A stretch of 64,000 nucleotides of DNA from Rostratula benghalensis (Eukaryota > Chordata > Aves > Charadriiformes > Rostratulidae), in the NCBI GenBank assembly GCA_013399305.1, contig VXAI01000067.1:3989286-4053285 (forward strand), in the 5' to 3' direction. Positions 51,701 to 64,000 of this stretch are shown in pieces. A program made the position numbers and the translations under genes. The notes beneath the pieces were generated by a model. That model did no database searches and was not told the DNA's origin. It saw nothing but the letters and a program-made list of their open reading frames with translations. The stretch's first letter is position 1, and the number at the start of each line of letters is the position of its first letter.

Positions 51701-54700
51701 ACTTAAGAATAAAGACTGAAGGCTTAAAAAGATGATTAATGTACAATTCAAGCAAGAAGCCTGGTGCAAACAAACATTTTAGCCAACTCAGCCTCTATCA
51801 TTGCAGTGAACTAATTTTAATTGTATAGAGAACTTGTGGATTTTGAGTTCTTTTACAATATATCATTTAACATCATTAAGGTAAAGGCGTAATTTGTCTG
51901 AACTGTCAATACTTCCTAAAAATCTTATTTTATATTTTATATAGTTATATTTTTTTACAGTTATATACAGTTATATTTTTCCATTGAACTTCACACTGTC
52001 ATTTTATTACCTGAGGCTGAGGTAATACTGTAGTAGTTACCGTTAGAAAAAAAAACTTATATAATCTCTCTTCAAAAATTCCAGATTCAGTGGAATGCTA
52101 TGGCTCCCTGTTCAGAATGTACTGCAAATGATATTTGTTTGTTCCGTTTCAAGTCTAAAATATGCTGTTAATGTTTGATTTCATATAAAAAATTCACTTG
52201 TGTTTCATTTTGCATGAAAAGTGAGCAACAGAGTAATTTTCCAGAAGTCACTCCCCGATCTGCCTGTGTATTTAATTTTTAAAAAATTTTAACATGTTGG
52301 AGTATAACATGAAGTATAACTCAAAAACCCCACTGTTTTTTTAAATTACATTTTAAAATTTCACTACTTATTGTCAGGAAAGATAGAAATCAAGAATAGC
52401 AAGCATACAGAGGTGAAATTAATTCACCTTTTGAACTCTCAGTATGCACACATTTAGGATTTGATCCTAGTAGTCCTAAACAGTTTATCAAATCCAGGGA
52501 CCCATTCGTATTCAGATAAAGTCTGTGATAGCAGGGGTTTCTTATCTTCAAAGGAGGAGAGAATTCAGAATCTCAATACAAAGAAAAACCCCATACTCCT
52601 GATAAGAACTGTAAATCTTTCCTTTGAAGACTGACACTATGAAGGATTCCTGCTCAGAGAAGCCAGAGCAATATTTTTAACTAACAATGTCTGGACTTAG
52701 ATGTCATACCCTACAAAATGCAAATATTTTGATGAGAGAGTATGCTAGAAGGTGGAACTTAGGAAAACTAAAGCGGTTACTATAGCAGATTCAACTTGAG
52801 CAGTAGCAATGCTGGAAGTGGCAGCCTAAACAGAGCTCCCATGGTTACTGGCATTTTCCATTTGTTGTCATTTCACTCTCATCATAGAGACCTTTATGTC
52901 ACATTGACTACTGATAAAGGCACCCACAGCACTCCTGCAATAGTGACTCCTGGTTTGAAGGACTGATGGCTTTTCAGAGACACTCGTAGTTTAGCTTCTT
53001 ATGATGGATTTCAGCATGGTGCCAAGATTTTAATATTGCAGTGTGTTAAAAGACCAACCAAATAAAAAGAGCAAAGTATTAGCTATACTACAGATACTGC
53101 CCCTCTTCTCTATGCATTTTTTTTTTGCCGAATGTTTTATTTTCAGACTATTATTTTGACAACAGAAGTTCTAAAGCTGAAGTAGGTCCAGGTGGCTATT
53201 TACTGTCATGTCCCTTTGTTAAATAAGACAAGTTAAATGTTATGGGGCATGGAATGCATGTAATTTGTCTGCAGGACAAGCAAGAGATGATGTGCTTTCC
53301 TTTCTGTATACTTGTTAGATCCTGGAACTAAAAGAGATGCAACAGAAAGCATTTGGGAAGATTCCAAGGTGACTGTACACTTTTCCTCTAATGTTATCCT
53401 CCTGCTACCTCATTCACTTCCAAATTGTACAGTTTTGTCCTTTAATTTTTTTCCCAGCTTCCTTCCAATAAATGTTTGAGCTCACAGGACAATTTTGAAA
53501 ATTATTATCTTCAAAAGTTACTAATTGAACTTACTTTAAAGGGGAACATGACTGGCAAACACAACAGAGGAGTTATTTTTCCCCTATAATGATTTAGCCT
53601 TTGATGCACAGACAGATGGTCATGATCTCCTCCTCCTCCACCCATGGATTTTTCTAAAATGACACCCAAGTTTTTCTTGGCAGCAGTTAGAAAGTCTGGC
53701 AAACAGCTCACTTCAGCTCCAATTATATTGACCACATTAATGCAAAAGATCAGCAAATGAAATGTTCCATATTCATTTGGAAGAGATGAATTAAAATTTG
53801 CAATGAAATAAGATAAACATGAATTAGAAACAAATACCAGCTACTTACTTCCACTCATATTTAAGGATATACTGTGGCCTATTTTTTCCTTGAAGACATA
53901 GGGCGTTAACTCTCTCATAGTACTCCCCCAAGGCAGTAGCACTTACAGAATTAAATTGCCGAGTATGTCTTCATAGGCAGAATAATACCCATTTGCTTTG
54001 AGTATTTTAAGGAATACTAGATAATAACACTTTTCCTCCATGCTCCAGGGACACCAACTCTTCAGATGAATGTTATCTCTGGATTTATTATCAAAGCTTT
54101 TCACACTTGTCTGTGCTTGTCACAAACTCTCCTGGGCACAGGAAAAGCAACCAGGAATGTGACTAATTCCCTGTTCAAGGGTTTCTAGCTGAATATTGTT
54201 TCCAAGGCAGTAACCACCATGCAACATACATTTCTTTTACAAGGCAAAAATGAGGAAGCCTTTCTGGCAATTCCTTTTCCACCCAGTTACATTCTAGCTT
54301 CTTGCTGGTAATGTGTGCTGTGGCAACTGCATGTTAGCTCCGGTCTGCTTGTAACTGGTGGGCAGGTTAATATTTCTCTACCAGCATACAAACCATCATG
54401 AATAGCTTTACCTGTGGCAGCTAAGTAGTGTCCTCTAGGGAAAAGTATATCTTTAGACAATTATAGTAAAATTATTTATTCACTGTCTCTGTAGAAGGGA
54501 CATAGGTAGACAGTAGGTAGAATGTGTTAAACATCTGCTGTATATATGCATTTTTCTGACATAAAAATGTCCTTTTAAAAAAAATTCCTATTTTTTTCTA
54601 CGGAAGTATAAATACCAGCAAATTACATCAGTGTAGATGTCTTGTGATGACAGTTTGTTGTTCTACCCAGATGATCTCTAAATCTGAGTCTGATTCATAG

Positions 54701-57193
54701 CCCTGAATAATATAAAATTAATTGTGCTCAAGGTGTTCAGAGTTCTGCTACCTAAAAGTAATTCCTGGTTCTTAGATAGCAAGCTATCAAACTGAAGATA
54801 TTGGATTACTCTGGTAGGCAGAAAAATTCTGTGCTTGTATAACTGTTTAGAACAATGGGATATGGGCAAAGTTATTAATCAAATCTCTATTTCAGGTCTC
54901 TATTTTAAAGAAATTTCCTGCACTGAATCTTAGACAACAGTATTTGAAATGACATCTTAAACCAAAAGCATGTCCAGTCCTACTTTTTCATCAATTCTTA
55001 TCCTTGCCATAAATATCACAACCTCCTACTCTGCATGTATTTATTACACAGCTGCAGCTCCTCCTCTGTGCTGGGTAACACAGCTGTAGTTCTAGAGTGC
55101 AGACCAGGTGGCCAGTCAAAACTCTGCTTTCTATTGTCTGCAAAACAATAACTATTGCAAATAATCTCTGCTTCTAGGCACACACCTTGTGTGTTTTAAC
55201 TAACATGACTCTTCTTTCCTTAGTCAAAAACGGGCTTTTATCACACATTCAACACCATTGTGCTTCCTTAAGGATTTTTTCTACTGTTTGATTAGCATCC
55301 TCAACTCATTTCTTCCTCTTTTTTTTTTTTTGTAGGAGGAAACTTCACTTTTAAAACATAGTCCTTTTCACCTGTTCTAGCCACGCTGTACAAGGAAGTT
55401 CAGCTGTACATTAACCATTAATGGTTTGACTGTTTCAGCAAAAAAGAAAACAAAGCTTTTAGGCTTTTTTTCTCTCAGTATTTACACGTGTCATTTCCAC
55501 AATAACATATCATAAGGAAATAATATACATATTAGGAGAAAATTCAGAAACAGGGAGTTACAGATAGCACCAGTCCTACCGTATGAAACGGGTTTGGAAG
55601 TTACTTTGCAGCAGTCAGTGGAAGCGTGGCCATCAACTTGAGTCAGCTGTCAAGACTCATGAAAGGGAATAGTGGCAACAGCAGCTTGTAAAAGAAATGG
55701 ATTAAAGAGCTTCCTGTACTGAAAGGATAAAAAAGGGGAATGTTTTTCTAGTGGTATAGGGAAGGGGGAATGTTGGTGTATTAATACCTGTCTACTGATA
55801 GGGCTGGATAAATGCATACTCAGTTTTTACTAACGCTCTAACATTTGAAATGGGTAATGCATACAATTAGTCCCAATGCCACAGGAATAACACTAAAAAT
55901 TACTGATAAATTATTTGCTTAATAATTGTTTGGGGCTTTTGGATTTTGTGGTTTGGTTTTGTGTTGTTTGGGTTTTTTTTTTTATTTAGAAGTGCTATCC
56001 ACTGAAAAGAATTTGAAAATCATATTTAAAGGTTAAAAAAATAATTACTTTCTGCTCACATTTGGAAGCATAACATCAAAAGCTCTAGTTTTCTGCATGT
56101 ACCTTTCCAAGTGAGCCATTTTGTTTGCAAATTCTTTGTTAAGCAAGTACACTCCTCTAAGCCAGTACAGCTGGGGCCTCTCTGTACAAATATGTTTAAG
56201 TCCATGATCTGTGCAAGTTTTATTGCTAATAATCTAATTGCATTTCATGAGTGCAACCAGTCATAAACCTGATTTTCGTGGTCTCTCTGCTGTACCTGTT
56301 GCTCCCTTTTCACAAGTATAAATTCAGTTCCCGAGTCATTTTAAAGGGCAACTGTTGCTAACCTGTGTGCTCAGCAGTTCTTCCTCCTTTTTATACTGTT
56401 CCATTTGAACAGAAGCCAAACATTTCTTTATGGGGAGATTTTGAAAAGGGGGGAATATTCCAACACATCTGAATGAAACAGTCCTCTAACATTTAGGGGA
56501 AGAAAATAGGGTGTTATAAAGCTGAATTTCAAACTGTTTATTTGGAATGTACAAAGGAAAATAATGTTTTCAACCACAATACTTGTGATCTTTCTTATTC
56601 TTTAAAATTACCCTTTTGTAAATCAGTAATGCCTACAAACACTGTGCAGCAAGCAGCAAATAGAGCTAGTCTCAGAACATTTGAAAGATTGAAAACACCC
56701 TGCTAATTCCAAAGAGAATCTTCTCAGCAGCATCTCTCTCCTGTGAAACTCCTGCAGCTTTATAGAGTAGCTTGAGTTAACACCACCTGCCTGTTCAGGA
56801 CCAGAGGGGAAAATGCAGCAGAGGGAAGAGATGCTGGCAGACCATTCTGCCAGTGGCACGTCAGCTAGCTTTGTCACCTCTACTGCTCACTATGTGGAAC
56901 AGAGAGGGAGAGATGCAGTCTCTCATTTAGGGCAATTCCAGGATGGTAACATGTAATCAGCCCAGCTTTTTCAGATTCCTCCTCAAATACACACATCAGG
57001 AGAGACATGAAAAGGTAAAATGATTTGTTTGATTTTACGTATCTCATTTTCACCATTAAGCTTTGAATCTGTAACAGCTTCATACTCTCAGTGGTCATGA
57101 GGCTTTGCCTTGTTGAATCAATTACAGCTATCTAATCTCAAAGTAAAAGGCATAAGTTATATAGCAGCTGCATTAAAGAAGGTGATCTAATTA
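42781..57193. other. Intergenic, AT-rich, no gene supported
   Basis: About 14.4 kb, probably part of the ZNF280D-TCF12 intergenic region. Contents noted: a 20-bp tandem duplication (43696-43735), a G-rich tract (46261-46292), a GC-richer patch with plus-strand splice-like ends (about 47580-47826), a 113-codon open frame on the plus strand (51228-51569) and a T/G-rich low-complexity patch (about 55928-55985). No recognisable protein, tRNA or rRNA. Confidence 0.65.
43696..43735. repeat. Tandem duplication, 20-bp unit
   Basis: atgtagcaatgtaggactga followed by atgtagcaatgaaggactgt: two mismatches in 20. Confidence 0.85.
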
Positions 57194-57465
57194 CAGAATC
57201 ACAGAATAGTTGAGGTTGGAAGACACCTAAATTTTATACACTCCAACACCCCTGCTCAGTGTCAGGTATAGCAAGTTGCCCAAGGCCACATCTCCAAGAA
57301 TGGAGACTCCACAATCACTCTCAACAACCTATTCCAGCATCCAGTCACCCTCATAGTAAAGTGTTTCCTTATATTTAGACAGAATTTAATGTGTTTCAGG
57401 TTGTGCCTATTGTCCTGTCACTGAGCACCACTAGAAGAGTCTGGCCACTCTCTGCTTAAAAACGG
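57194..57465 (-). mobile_element. CR1 3'-end fragment
   Basis: Starts tacagaatcacagaatagtt and ggttggaagacacc (reverse complement of a CR1 3' end), then gcaagttgcccaaggccac, ggagactccacaat, caacctattccagcatcc and gtttcctta, all in CR1 order. About 270 bp, diverged. Confidence 0.9.
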
Positions 57466-60321
57466 GAAAGATGCATTCTTGATCCATCAAAATGTAATTG
57501 TTTAATAGCACCTGGAAATACAGTCTACCTCCAAGAATGACAAACATGGGTAAGAAATGGAGTAAGCCTTTGGTGATTACAGGAAGAATCTTCATGCTGA
57601 CTATCCTGAGCAGTGCCTATAGTAAATCAATAGCTGAGGAAGAGTAGCATGAAAGACAGGAATCAGCTAGACCATAACCTTTCATGTGGCCCGGACAAAG
57701 GCACTCCTTAATGCAAGAACAGCAAGAAATCTTGGTAATATGGGCACGTTATTTTTGCCATAGCAAATTAGGTAGGGAGACAAGAGGAACTGGAAGAGTA
57801 TTACAGACTATCTGCTGTTGTAGTTATGCTTTAGCTATAAACAGATGCCAGCAACCTGGGGAATGCTCTAATCCTTCCTACTTAGCAGTGACCCAGAGGA
57901 CTAGGGTCACCCTCTCCACCCTTCCCTAGGGTGTTCTAGTCACTTCTGCTGTTAAGATAAGCAATTATAGGGAATGAGCTGCTGCATCCCATTTCACTCA
58001 TTTTATGCTTGCTGTCAGCCTTGTTTCTGGTCTTTCCTTACTGGCTGAGGAGCACAAAGAGTTCAGAAACCTAGAAAACCTGTCTCCTTGAAATCATACT
58101 TACAGTCAGCAAAACACTCTGAAGAGCGCTGTAATGCAGTTATAAGTGGCATCTAGTGATCTTTCACTGACTAGTCTTACTGAAAATTCCCTTTTTTATT
58201 CCAGGAAGTTTCTATTATTCAACAAAGGTAAATTAAACAGCTTTCAGTTTTAAATGGTGCAAAACTTAGACACCTGATGCCACCCGTGGCTCTGATCCTG
58301 AAACGTGAACCATTAAAAAAAACCTGACAGACTTTGCAATCCTAAAGCCACTGCTCAAAATATTTAGTAAAGAACTGCAATTTTGTGTTAACTCTTGCTT
58401 GTGTCCAAGAAATTATGAGATTTTTCTAGCTCAGCGATGATTAGTTATATTTTTAAATAATTTATTGAAAATAAATAATCTTAATTTCATTAAAAGAAGT
58501 GTTAGAAACACTTGCTTAAATCAAACAGTTCAGAAAGATACTGTGCAAGCTTCCCCCATGCAGTGCTGCCAATTGATTTCAATTCTAGCTTGAATATCAC
58601 CTGCTATTTTAGCCTTGGGCCTCTCCTTCTGTAGTATTTTTATGGCTTAGACAAACATACAGCACATTTAGAATAGAGTCCTTTTTTTCTAGAAAACACA
58701 ACTTATATTGATTCTCATTAATCACAATTGGGGAGGGCTGCAGAAGGGCACATGAAAAGATTGTAGTTGGGTTTCAGTTGTCAATAATATTCACACACAG
58801 ACTCCCACAATCTTTCAGTGTCATCTGGGTAGTGTGTAATTTCAAGTTAACCCTGAAAAAGCAATGGTTGAGTCACCACTTTTACAAACCCTGCATACTT
58901 CAGAGCATGAAGATCAAAACTAAAGGAATGCTTTAGAGTATTATCACCACATATATAAATTAGAGGCTCCTTGTGTTCTTTTACTGCTTATTTAGGCTAT
59001 TTTCTAGATGAAAGTTTGAATTATGCAGTAGGATATGGACAGCCTCATAGAGACTTCTGGACTAAAGTAATTGAGGCCCCATACAGATTCGTCATATTTT
59101 CATGTCCATGTTAACTGCTGTGATTTTTTTTTTCTCCTGGTAACACTTCAGTAAATGACTAATTCTAAACACACCATGTATATGTGAGATACAGCACTCA
59201 CTTGCCTAACACAAAGCATATGTGCCTGGAATAGACTACAAATTCAGGTAGACATCTAAATCTTTTAGCCGGTAGAAAAGAATGCAGTTGCTTTAATGTA
59301 GTGAGAGACTGAGATGGGGCCAGTAGAGAAGGGCCAACTATGTAGTATCATCATTCATCAGTCTTGCATTAGGGATAAAGGTATAGTGGTAAAGACACTC
59401 CACAATAGCTTAAGGCATAGTTGCAAATTAACACCGCTAATGTTTGTAGCATAGTTGAATGCTGACACCATTACTGCTCATGGCAAAGAGTTGAGGCAGG
59501 GAAAGAATTTTTTTCTCCTATTGACTGCAGCAAATTTCATTTAATTTCGACTTCAAGCTGTATGAAATACAGCAGACGTTATTTTGAGCAAAGTGCTTTT
59601 GGCAAACTTAACAATAAACCTTAGTGGCAATATGTTTGACATGCTTTTCATTGGATATACTATAGAAAAATGGCACTTCATAAAATTATGACTCATTCCT
59701 AACACTTAACTGATAAATGACTCGATGAGACTACTTTGTGTGGATGCAAAAATTTTGATTAGTACTTAACTCTTTAAAACATGCTTTGGAAGTTGAACTT
59801 GAGCAATGGGTAGACTACATATATTGCTGTCCTGCTTAAAAATCTCTGGAAGATAGTGCAAAAAGTTTTGTGTTTTACTAACAAGACACACACTTGTTTT
59901 GTTCTTTCACAAAAAAATATAAACATAATGGTAAGTACTTAGTGGCCAAGGTGAGCCTCAGTCATGAAATACATTTCTTGCAGTAATTGTCCCATTACTT
60001 ACATGCTAACACATTATAAAATAAATGTGCATATTTATTATAAAAGTTGTCTCATATAAAAGCCATAGCTTAGTATCTGTTACAACAGTAACTACCTCAT
60101 TGGTATCACATACTGTGGTTTCACACTGGTCCATGTAGGTTCCAAAGCTATTTGAGTTACAGTTGCAAACTGCAAGCCCAGAAAGGGCCCATCAGTCTGG
60201 TTGCAGCTTACCTTCCTTCATAAGATGACTGAAGCTTTTGACTTACTACTTACAAGCTTTCCACATTTGTAGCACTACAGAAATTCCTCTCATGGTCTGT
60301 AGGAATACAGTTCAACCACAT
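57466..60321. other. Intergenic, AT-rich
   Basis: Short open frames only (longest about 81 codons at 57684-57929). Nothing recognised. Confidence 0.7.
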
Positions 60322-60674
60322 TGTCAGGAAACAGCCTCCTGAGGGAAGCTGAGCTGGAAGCTTGGGGGTGGCTACAGTGAAGGTTAGGCAAAGACATACC
60401 TCAGGACACAGTTGCACAGTATCAGAGACAGGCAAGTAATAGGTTCTATCAGTGGTCCAGTGATCATCAAGCAAGAAGGGGTCCAAGATCCATCAAGGAA
60501 TACCCGACAGCACTTGAGGAACAGGGTCAACAGCACACACACATAAGATACAACACAAGAAGAGGATGAAAAGTACAACCTGAGTTTAAATGGAATCCCT
60601 GGTCAAAGGTGTGGGGAGACCTCAGGTGAAGCTGGTCAGAGCAATTACTTGTTACTCCACTCAGGGTCCTGACA
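60322..60674. mobile_element. Unidentified repeat-like unit with short terminal inverted repeats
   Basis: The unit begins TGTCAGGA (60322-60329) and ends TCCTGACA (60667-60674), exact reverse complements, and is GC-richer than its surroundings. TG...CA termini would fit a solo LTR; a short TIR would also fit a non-autonomous DNA transposon. Direct flanks (ccacat / cagagc) show no obvious target-site duplication. It encodes no recognisable protein. The call as a mobile element is inference from the termini and composition. Confidence 0.4.
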
Positions 60675-61143
60675 CAGAGCACATCGGATTTTGTGATGTG
60701 ATTTATAAGGCAGTGTCTTTTTATCATTAGTAACAGAATATATGTGTAGAGAAAACAGAAGAATATTTACATATGTTTTTCATTTCCCAGATTTCTTGTT
60801 ACTCTGGAGCAGCCTTTGGATGTGTATCACTGTTCTCTAAGACACCCAGGATCACTCTCCTTCTGTAACATTTGGTGAGTTTTTTGTGAACTTGATTTCC
60901 TTTCTGATAAGTGGTACCCCAAATGCTTATGAGTTTCTTTCATAAGCAATAAATTGCTTTATGATTATCTTCAGAATGTGACAGTGTTGGGGCCTGATTT
61001 CTTTTGCTTTTGTGTCTATGGGTGTTTTTAAGCAGCTTATTTAACTAGACCCAAATCTATATTGAAGAGACTCAATACTCAAGTACACACCTAGAACAGC
61101 TATTTTTAAAAAATAATTTAATAACTAATGTTTTTAGCAATTA
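60675..61143. other. Intergenic
   Basis: AT-rich sequence up to the second gap; nothing recognised. Confidence 0.7.
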
Positions 61144-61204
61144 NNNNNNNNNNNNNNNNNNNNNNNNNNNNNNNNNNNNNNNNNNNNNNNNNNNNNNNNN
61201 NNNN
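61144..61204. other. Assembly gap (61 N)
   Basis: A run of 61 N directly followed by an AT microsatellite, which probably caused the gap. Confidence 1.
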
Positions 61205-61246
61205 TTATATATACGTATATATATGTATATAGATATATATGTGTAT
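61205..61246. repeat. Interrupted (TA)n microsatellite
   Basis: ttatatatacgtatatatat and following gtatatag/atatatatgtgtat words, abutting the gap. Confidence 0.9.
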
Positions 61247-62728
61247 AACGAATGCACAAGTAGAGTTATATTCTCATGCATAAGTGGTCTGACACAAATT
61301 TGCATTCAGTGATGAAGACAAAACAATTCTAAGAACGAAGAACCTACTCTAATCACAACACAGTATGAGACAGGAAAGAAAAAGGGAATAAAGAAATATG
61401 AAAAGATTATAATTATCTATGTATACACAAAATTAAATTAACTAATTATCATTTACATTAATGATAGAAGATTTTGTTTAGAATTAGGTATTTGCTTTAT
61501 GTATGAAGTAGAAACATGGATTATTTTCATGTCCTGTCATGCACAGGAGTGAAGCTTTCTGTATTGCCTAAAGCTTTAAATGTGTTCATGTTGTACCTGA
61601 CAAAGTGAGCGCAGTACAGAGTTGAGCCCTTCAGCGTGGATGTCAGCAATAGTCACCAGCCAGGTCTAGCCTTGGAAGGTTTTTCTGAAAGAGAATTCTG
61701 ATGGCCTTCCAGGGACACAGTAATAGTTTTCCCAGACAGCAATGACTGAAAGTATAGGGAGTACTGTCTACATCACAGTTGGCACCTGTTAGAAGTAAGT
61801 GTACTCTGGTGGAAACCCAGAAGGTAATGAGCAGTGGCTCTAGAGGCCATTCATTAAATGCTTTCTGATGCTGAAACAAATAGGCTGTGCACTTCTTTAA
61901 AGTTTCTGCACTGCACAGAAAAAAATTCTATTGTGATTAATTATGACAGTAACTTACATATATACTTAGTAGTCTGGTATAAAGTGCAGTTTGACCTTCA
62001 GTATGGATTATTAAAAATACATAAAACCCACATGAAATAATGTTTTTGAGGTTGTCATAGTATTGCTCAATATGGGTTGAAATTACAGATTTTTCTTAAA
62101 CCAGTGTCTCTACAGGCAATTGACAGACTGGTAACCTCTTTAAAAGAGAAAAGCAAGAGAGCAACAGTGGGAATAACTTCAGAAGTTCAAGAAAGATGAA
62201 CAGATATAATTAAGGAAATTAAATCCTACAATACAGGAAATACATCTCTGAGTATGCAACTTCAAAATTGGAAAATATTTTTGCTCATTGCCTCATCTCT
62301 TTCATTTCTAATTTCATTGGCTTTTTAAAATGTATTCAGCCTAGTGAAGTGTTCTGTGATGGAATTTGTATAAAATGTTTATTCTATTACACTGATTTAT
62401 TTTCAGTGAGTGGCATCTTTTATTATATGAAATTAAATTATAACATTATGGTGATTCTTAATGTAGTATCTATAAAGAAACAACTCCTTTTAATCTTCAC
62501 TGAATACGTACATAAATGCCTATAGGAATAATTCATAAAGATAAATCACAATGACACATTCCATGATATCTTATAAGCCCCTGCAGGGTGGCAGTGGCCA
62601 CTTTTATTTACCACATTTCTATTCCTCCAAAAGCTTTCTGTCCTAATTTTAATTTGGCTCTGCATTATGCTAAACAAACAGGTGAGGGCTTAAAATGAAG
62701 CCTTTGTATTAAACCAACTAATATGAAG
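61247..62728. other. Intergenic, AT-rich
   Basis: Short open frames (maximum about 85 codons) without recognisable similarity. Confidence 0.7.
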
Positions 62729-62795
62729 AATCACAGGATCACAAGATGATAGGATAACTCATGTTGGAAGGGACCTCAGAAGATCAACAAATCAA
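62729..62795 (-). mobile_element. CR1 3'-end fragment (short)
   Basis: gaatcacaggatcacaagat, then catgttggaagggacctcag and aagatcaac, match the reverse complement of a CR1 3' terminus. About 65 bp. Confidence 0.8.
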
Positions 62796-64000
62796 ATAAT
62801 ATATGGAGGTGATCAGCTATCCTAGTACAGCAGAGCTAAGTCAGACCAAGAAGGTAGCACCAAGCAGGTCACAAGACCAGTATCATGAATGTCATGATAT
62901 AATAGTAACAGTTCCAGTATTCTATTGTATCCTGCCAGTTAGAGTTGCTTGCGTGCCACAGTATCACTGTTTATCACTAACTGGTGGTCTGAAAAGCAAC
63001 GTCACAGGAAAATTTTCTAGTCTCAAGAAAGCTCATATAGGCTTCTTAAAACTCTCTTATCAAATAGAGTAAAAATAAAGCCTCTCCCATGTAAAATAGA
63101 AGATGGAGACCTCTTTTTCAAAGTTTAAGCTTTACCTCTTATATGGTGTTCTTCCCAGACTTGCATCTACACTGGTTATTACAGTTTTGGACCTCTCAAC
63201 CCTATACCATCCTGTTTGGGTATTGTGTGTAGCAGAGGGGTGAAAAACAGTCCAAAAATGTGAAATGCAAATAAGTAATAATTTGTAGTAACAATCTATG
63301 TTTTACTGTATTTTATTTATAAGCTACAGATGCCCCAAAGCTGTAAAATTTACTGCAAAGACATTTTCATGCATGTTTAGAGTTGTCAAAGACATAGCCT
63401 TTTTTCACAGACTAAGGAGTAAAACATTTTCATTTTTAGATACACATACCTCATGCTATTTTACCATTCCAGTTTAACCACCATAAATGCAATATACAAA
63501 TACAAAGCTGCAGCATAAAACAAAAAAACCCAAACCAACAAACAACACGTACTCCCAACAAGCAAGTCTCGCTTAACTGACATTGTAATAGTTCCTTTTT
63601 GATAATTTGATTTAAGGAGAGCTTAAAGGCTACATTGATACTGAGTTGCAACATATGTTTCACAGTGTTTTTATAATATCAGGTAGAAGGTGTAACCATA
63701 GAAACTGTTTCCTATTGAAAGGAATACATATTTTAAAATACGATCAGAGAAACAGACAAATTGGGTAAGTGGGATTTTACATAGCAAGCTAAATTTATAG
63801 TCTCTGCATATAAAAAAAATATTTAGAAAATCCTTGCTTTCACAGGTAATAGAATCTTAAAATACTTTTCAGGTACTCTCCAGCTGTTAGGAAATGCAGG
63901 TCTTATACATTCTAGTAATACTTCTACAGGTGGTAATTTTTAAATATACTTCTCATGAAGTCTGAAAAGATATTTAAAGAAATTGTAGGACAGCATCTCT
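62796..64000. other. Intergenic, AT-rich, to window edge
   Basis: No exon, RNA gene or repeat family recognised. Small open frames at 62803-63072 and 63451-63663 look random. Confidence 0.7.

Noticed and set aside
38201..64000. Search for TCF12 first exons
   Set aside because: No second CpG island and nothing matching the TCF12 N-terminus (MNPQQQRMAAIGTDKELSD) was seen; it probably lies beyond the right edge.

Overview
This is a vertebrate nuclear window, almost certainly from a bird. It has spliced protein-coding exons with GT-AG introns, one CpG island in otherwise AT-rich DNA, and interspersed CR1 retrotransposons. CR1 is recognised by its reverse-transcriptase remnants and by a 3' end made of an 'aaggtcccttccaacc' block followed by 'attctatgat'. 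Two short runs of N (42513-42552 and 61144-61204) are assembly gaps. Nothing bacterial or viral is visible.

The only gene supported is ZNF280D (SUHW4 family, C2H2 zinc-finger protein), on the minus strand. A GC-rich promoter island lies at about 37.05-38.2 kb and holds a probable non-coding first exon ending at 37717. The start codon is in exon 2, at 32665. Seventeen coding exons can be placed by reading frame, splice sites and similarity, down to 4234. They join in a continuous frame of about 753 residues: an acidic N-terminus, a Ser/Thr/Pro/Val-rich linker, a central cluster of about ten C2H2-type fingers in exons 8-17, and a Lys/Ser/Thr-rich spacer in exon 14. The C-terminal part of the protein is not found in positions 1-4233 and presumably lies beyond the left edge. 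Mammalian ZNF280D is about 980 residues, as I remember it.

From about 38.2 kb to the right edge (64 kb) the DNA is AT-rich and I can support no gene in it. In mammals ZNF280D is followed head-to-head by TCF12, so this is probably the left part of the ZNF280D-TCF12 intergenic region. No TCF12 exon and no second CpG island is seen. The region holds degraded CR1 3' fragments, small tandem duplications, a G-rich tract, and one unidentified repeat-like unit of about 353 bp bounded by the inverted termini TGTCAGGA/TCCTGACA (60322-60674).

The most interesting observations are these: a near-identical 68-bp copy of the intron 3/exon 4 splice junction, 823 bp inside intron 4; a perfect 13-bp-stem hairpin in the same intron; degenerate QPVSxPVTT repeats in exon 4; two tiny symmetric cassette exons (6 and 7); a 13-base poly-A run in the coding strand of exon 14; a possible divergent transcript from the CpG island; and the unidentified 353-bp terminal-inverted-repeat unit. 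I found no convincing new biological system.
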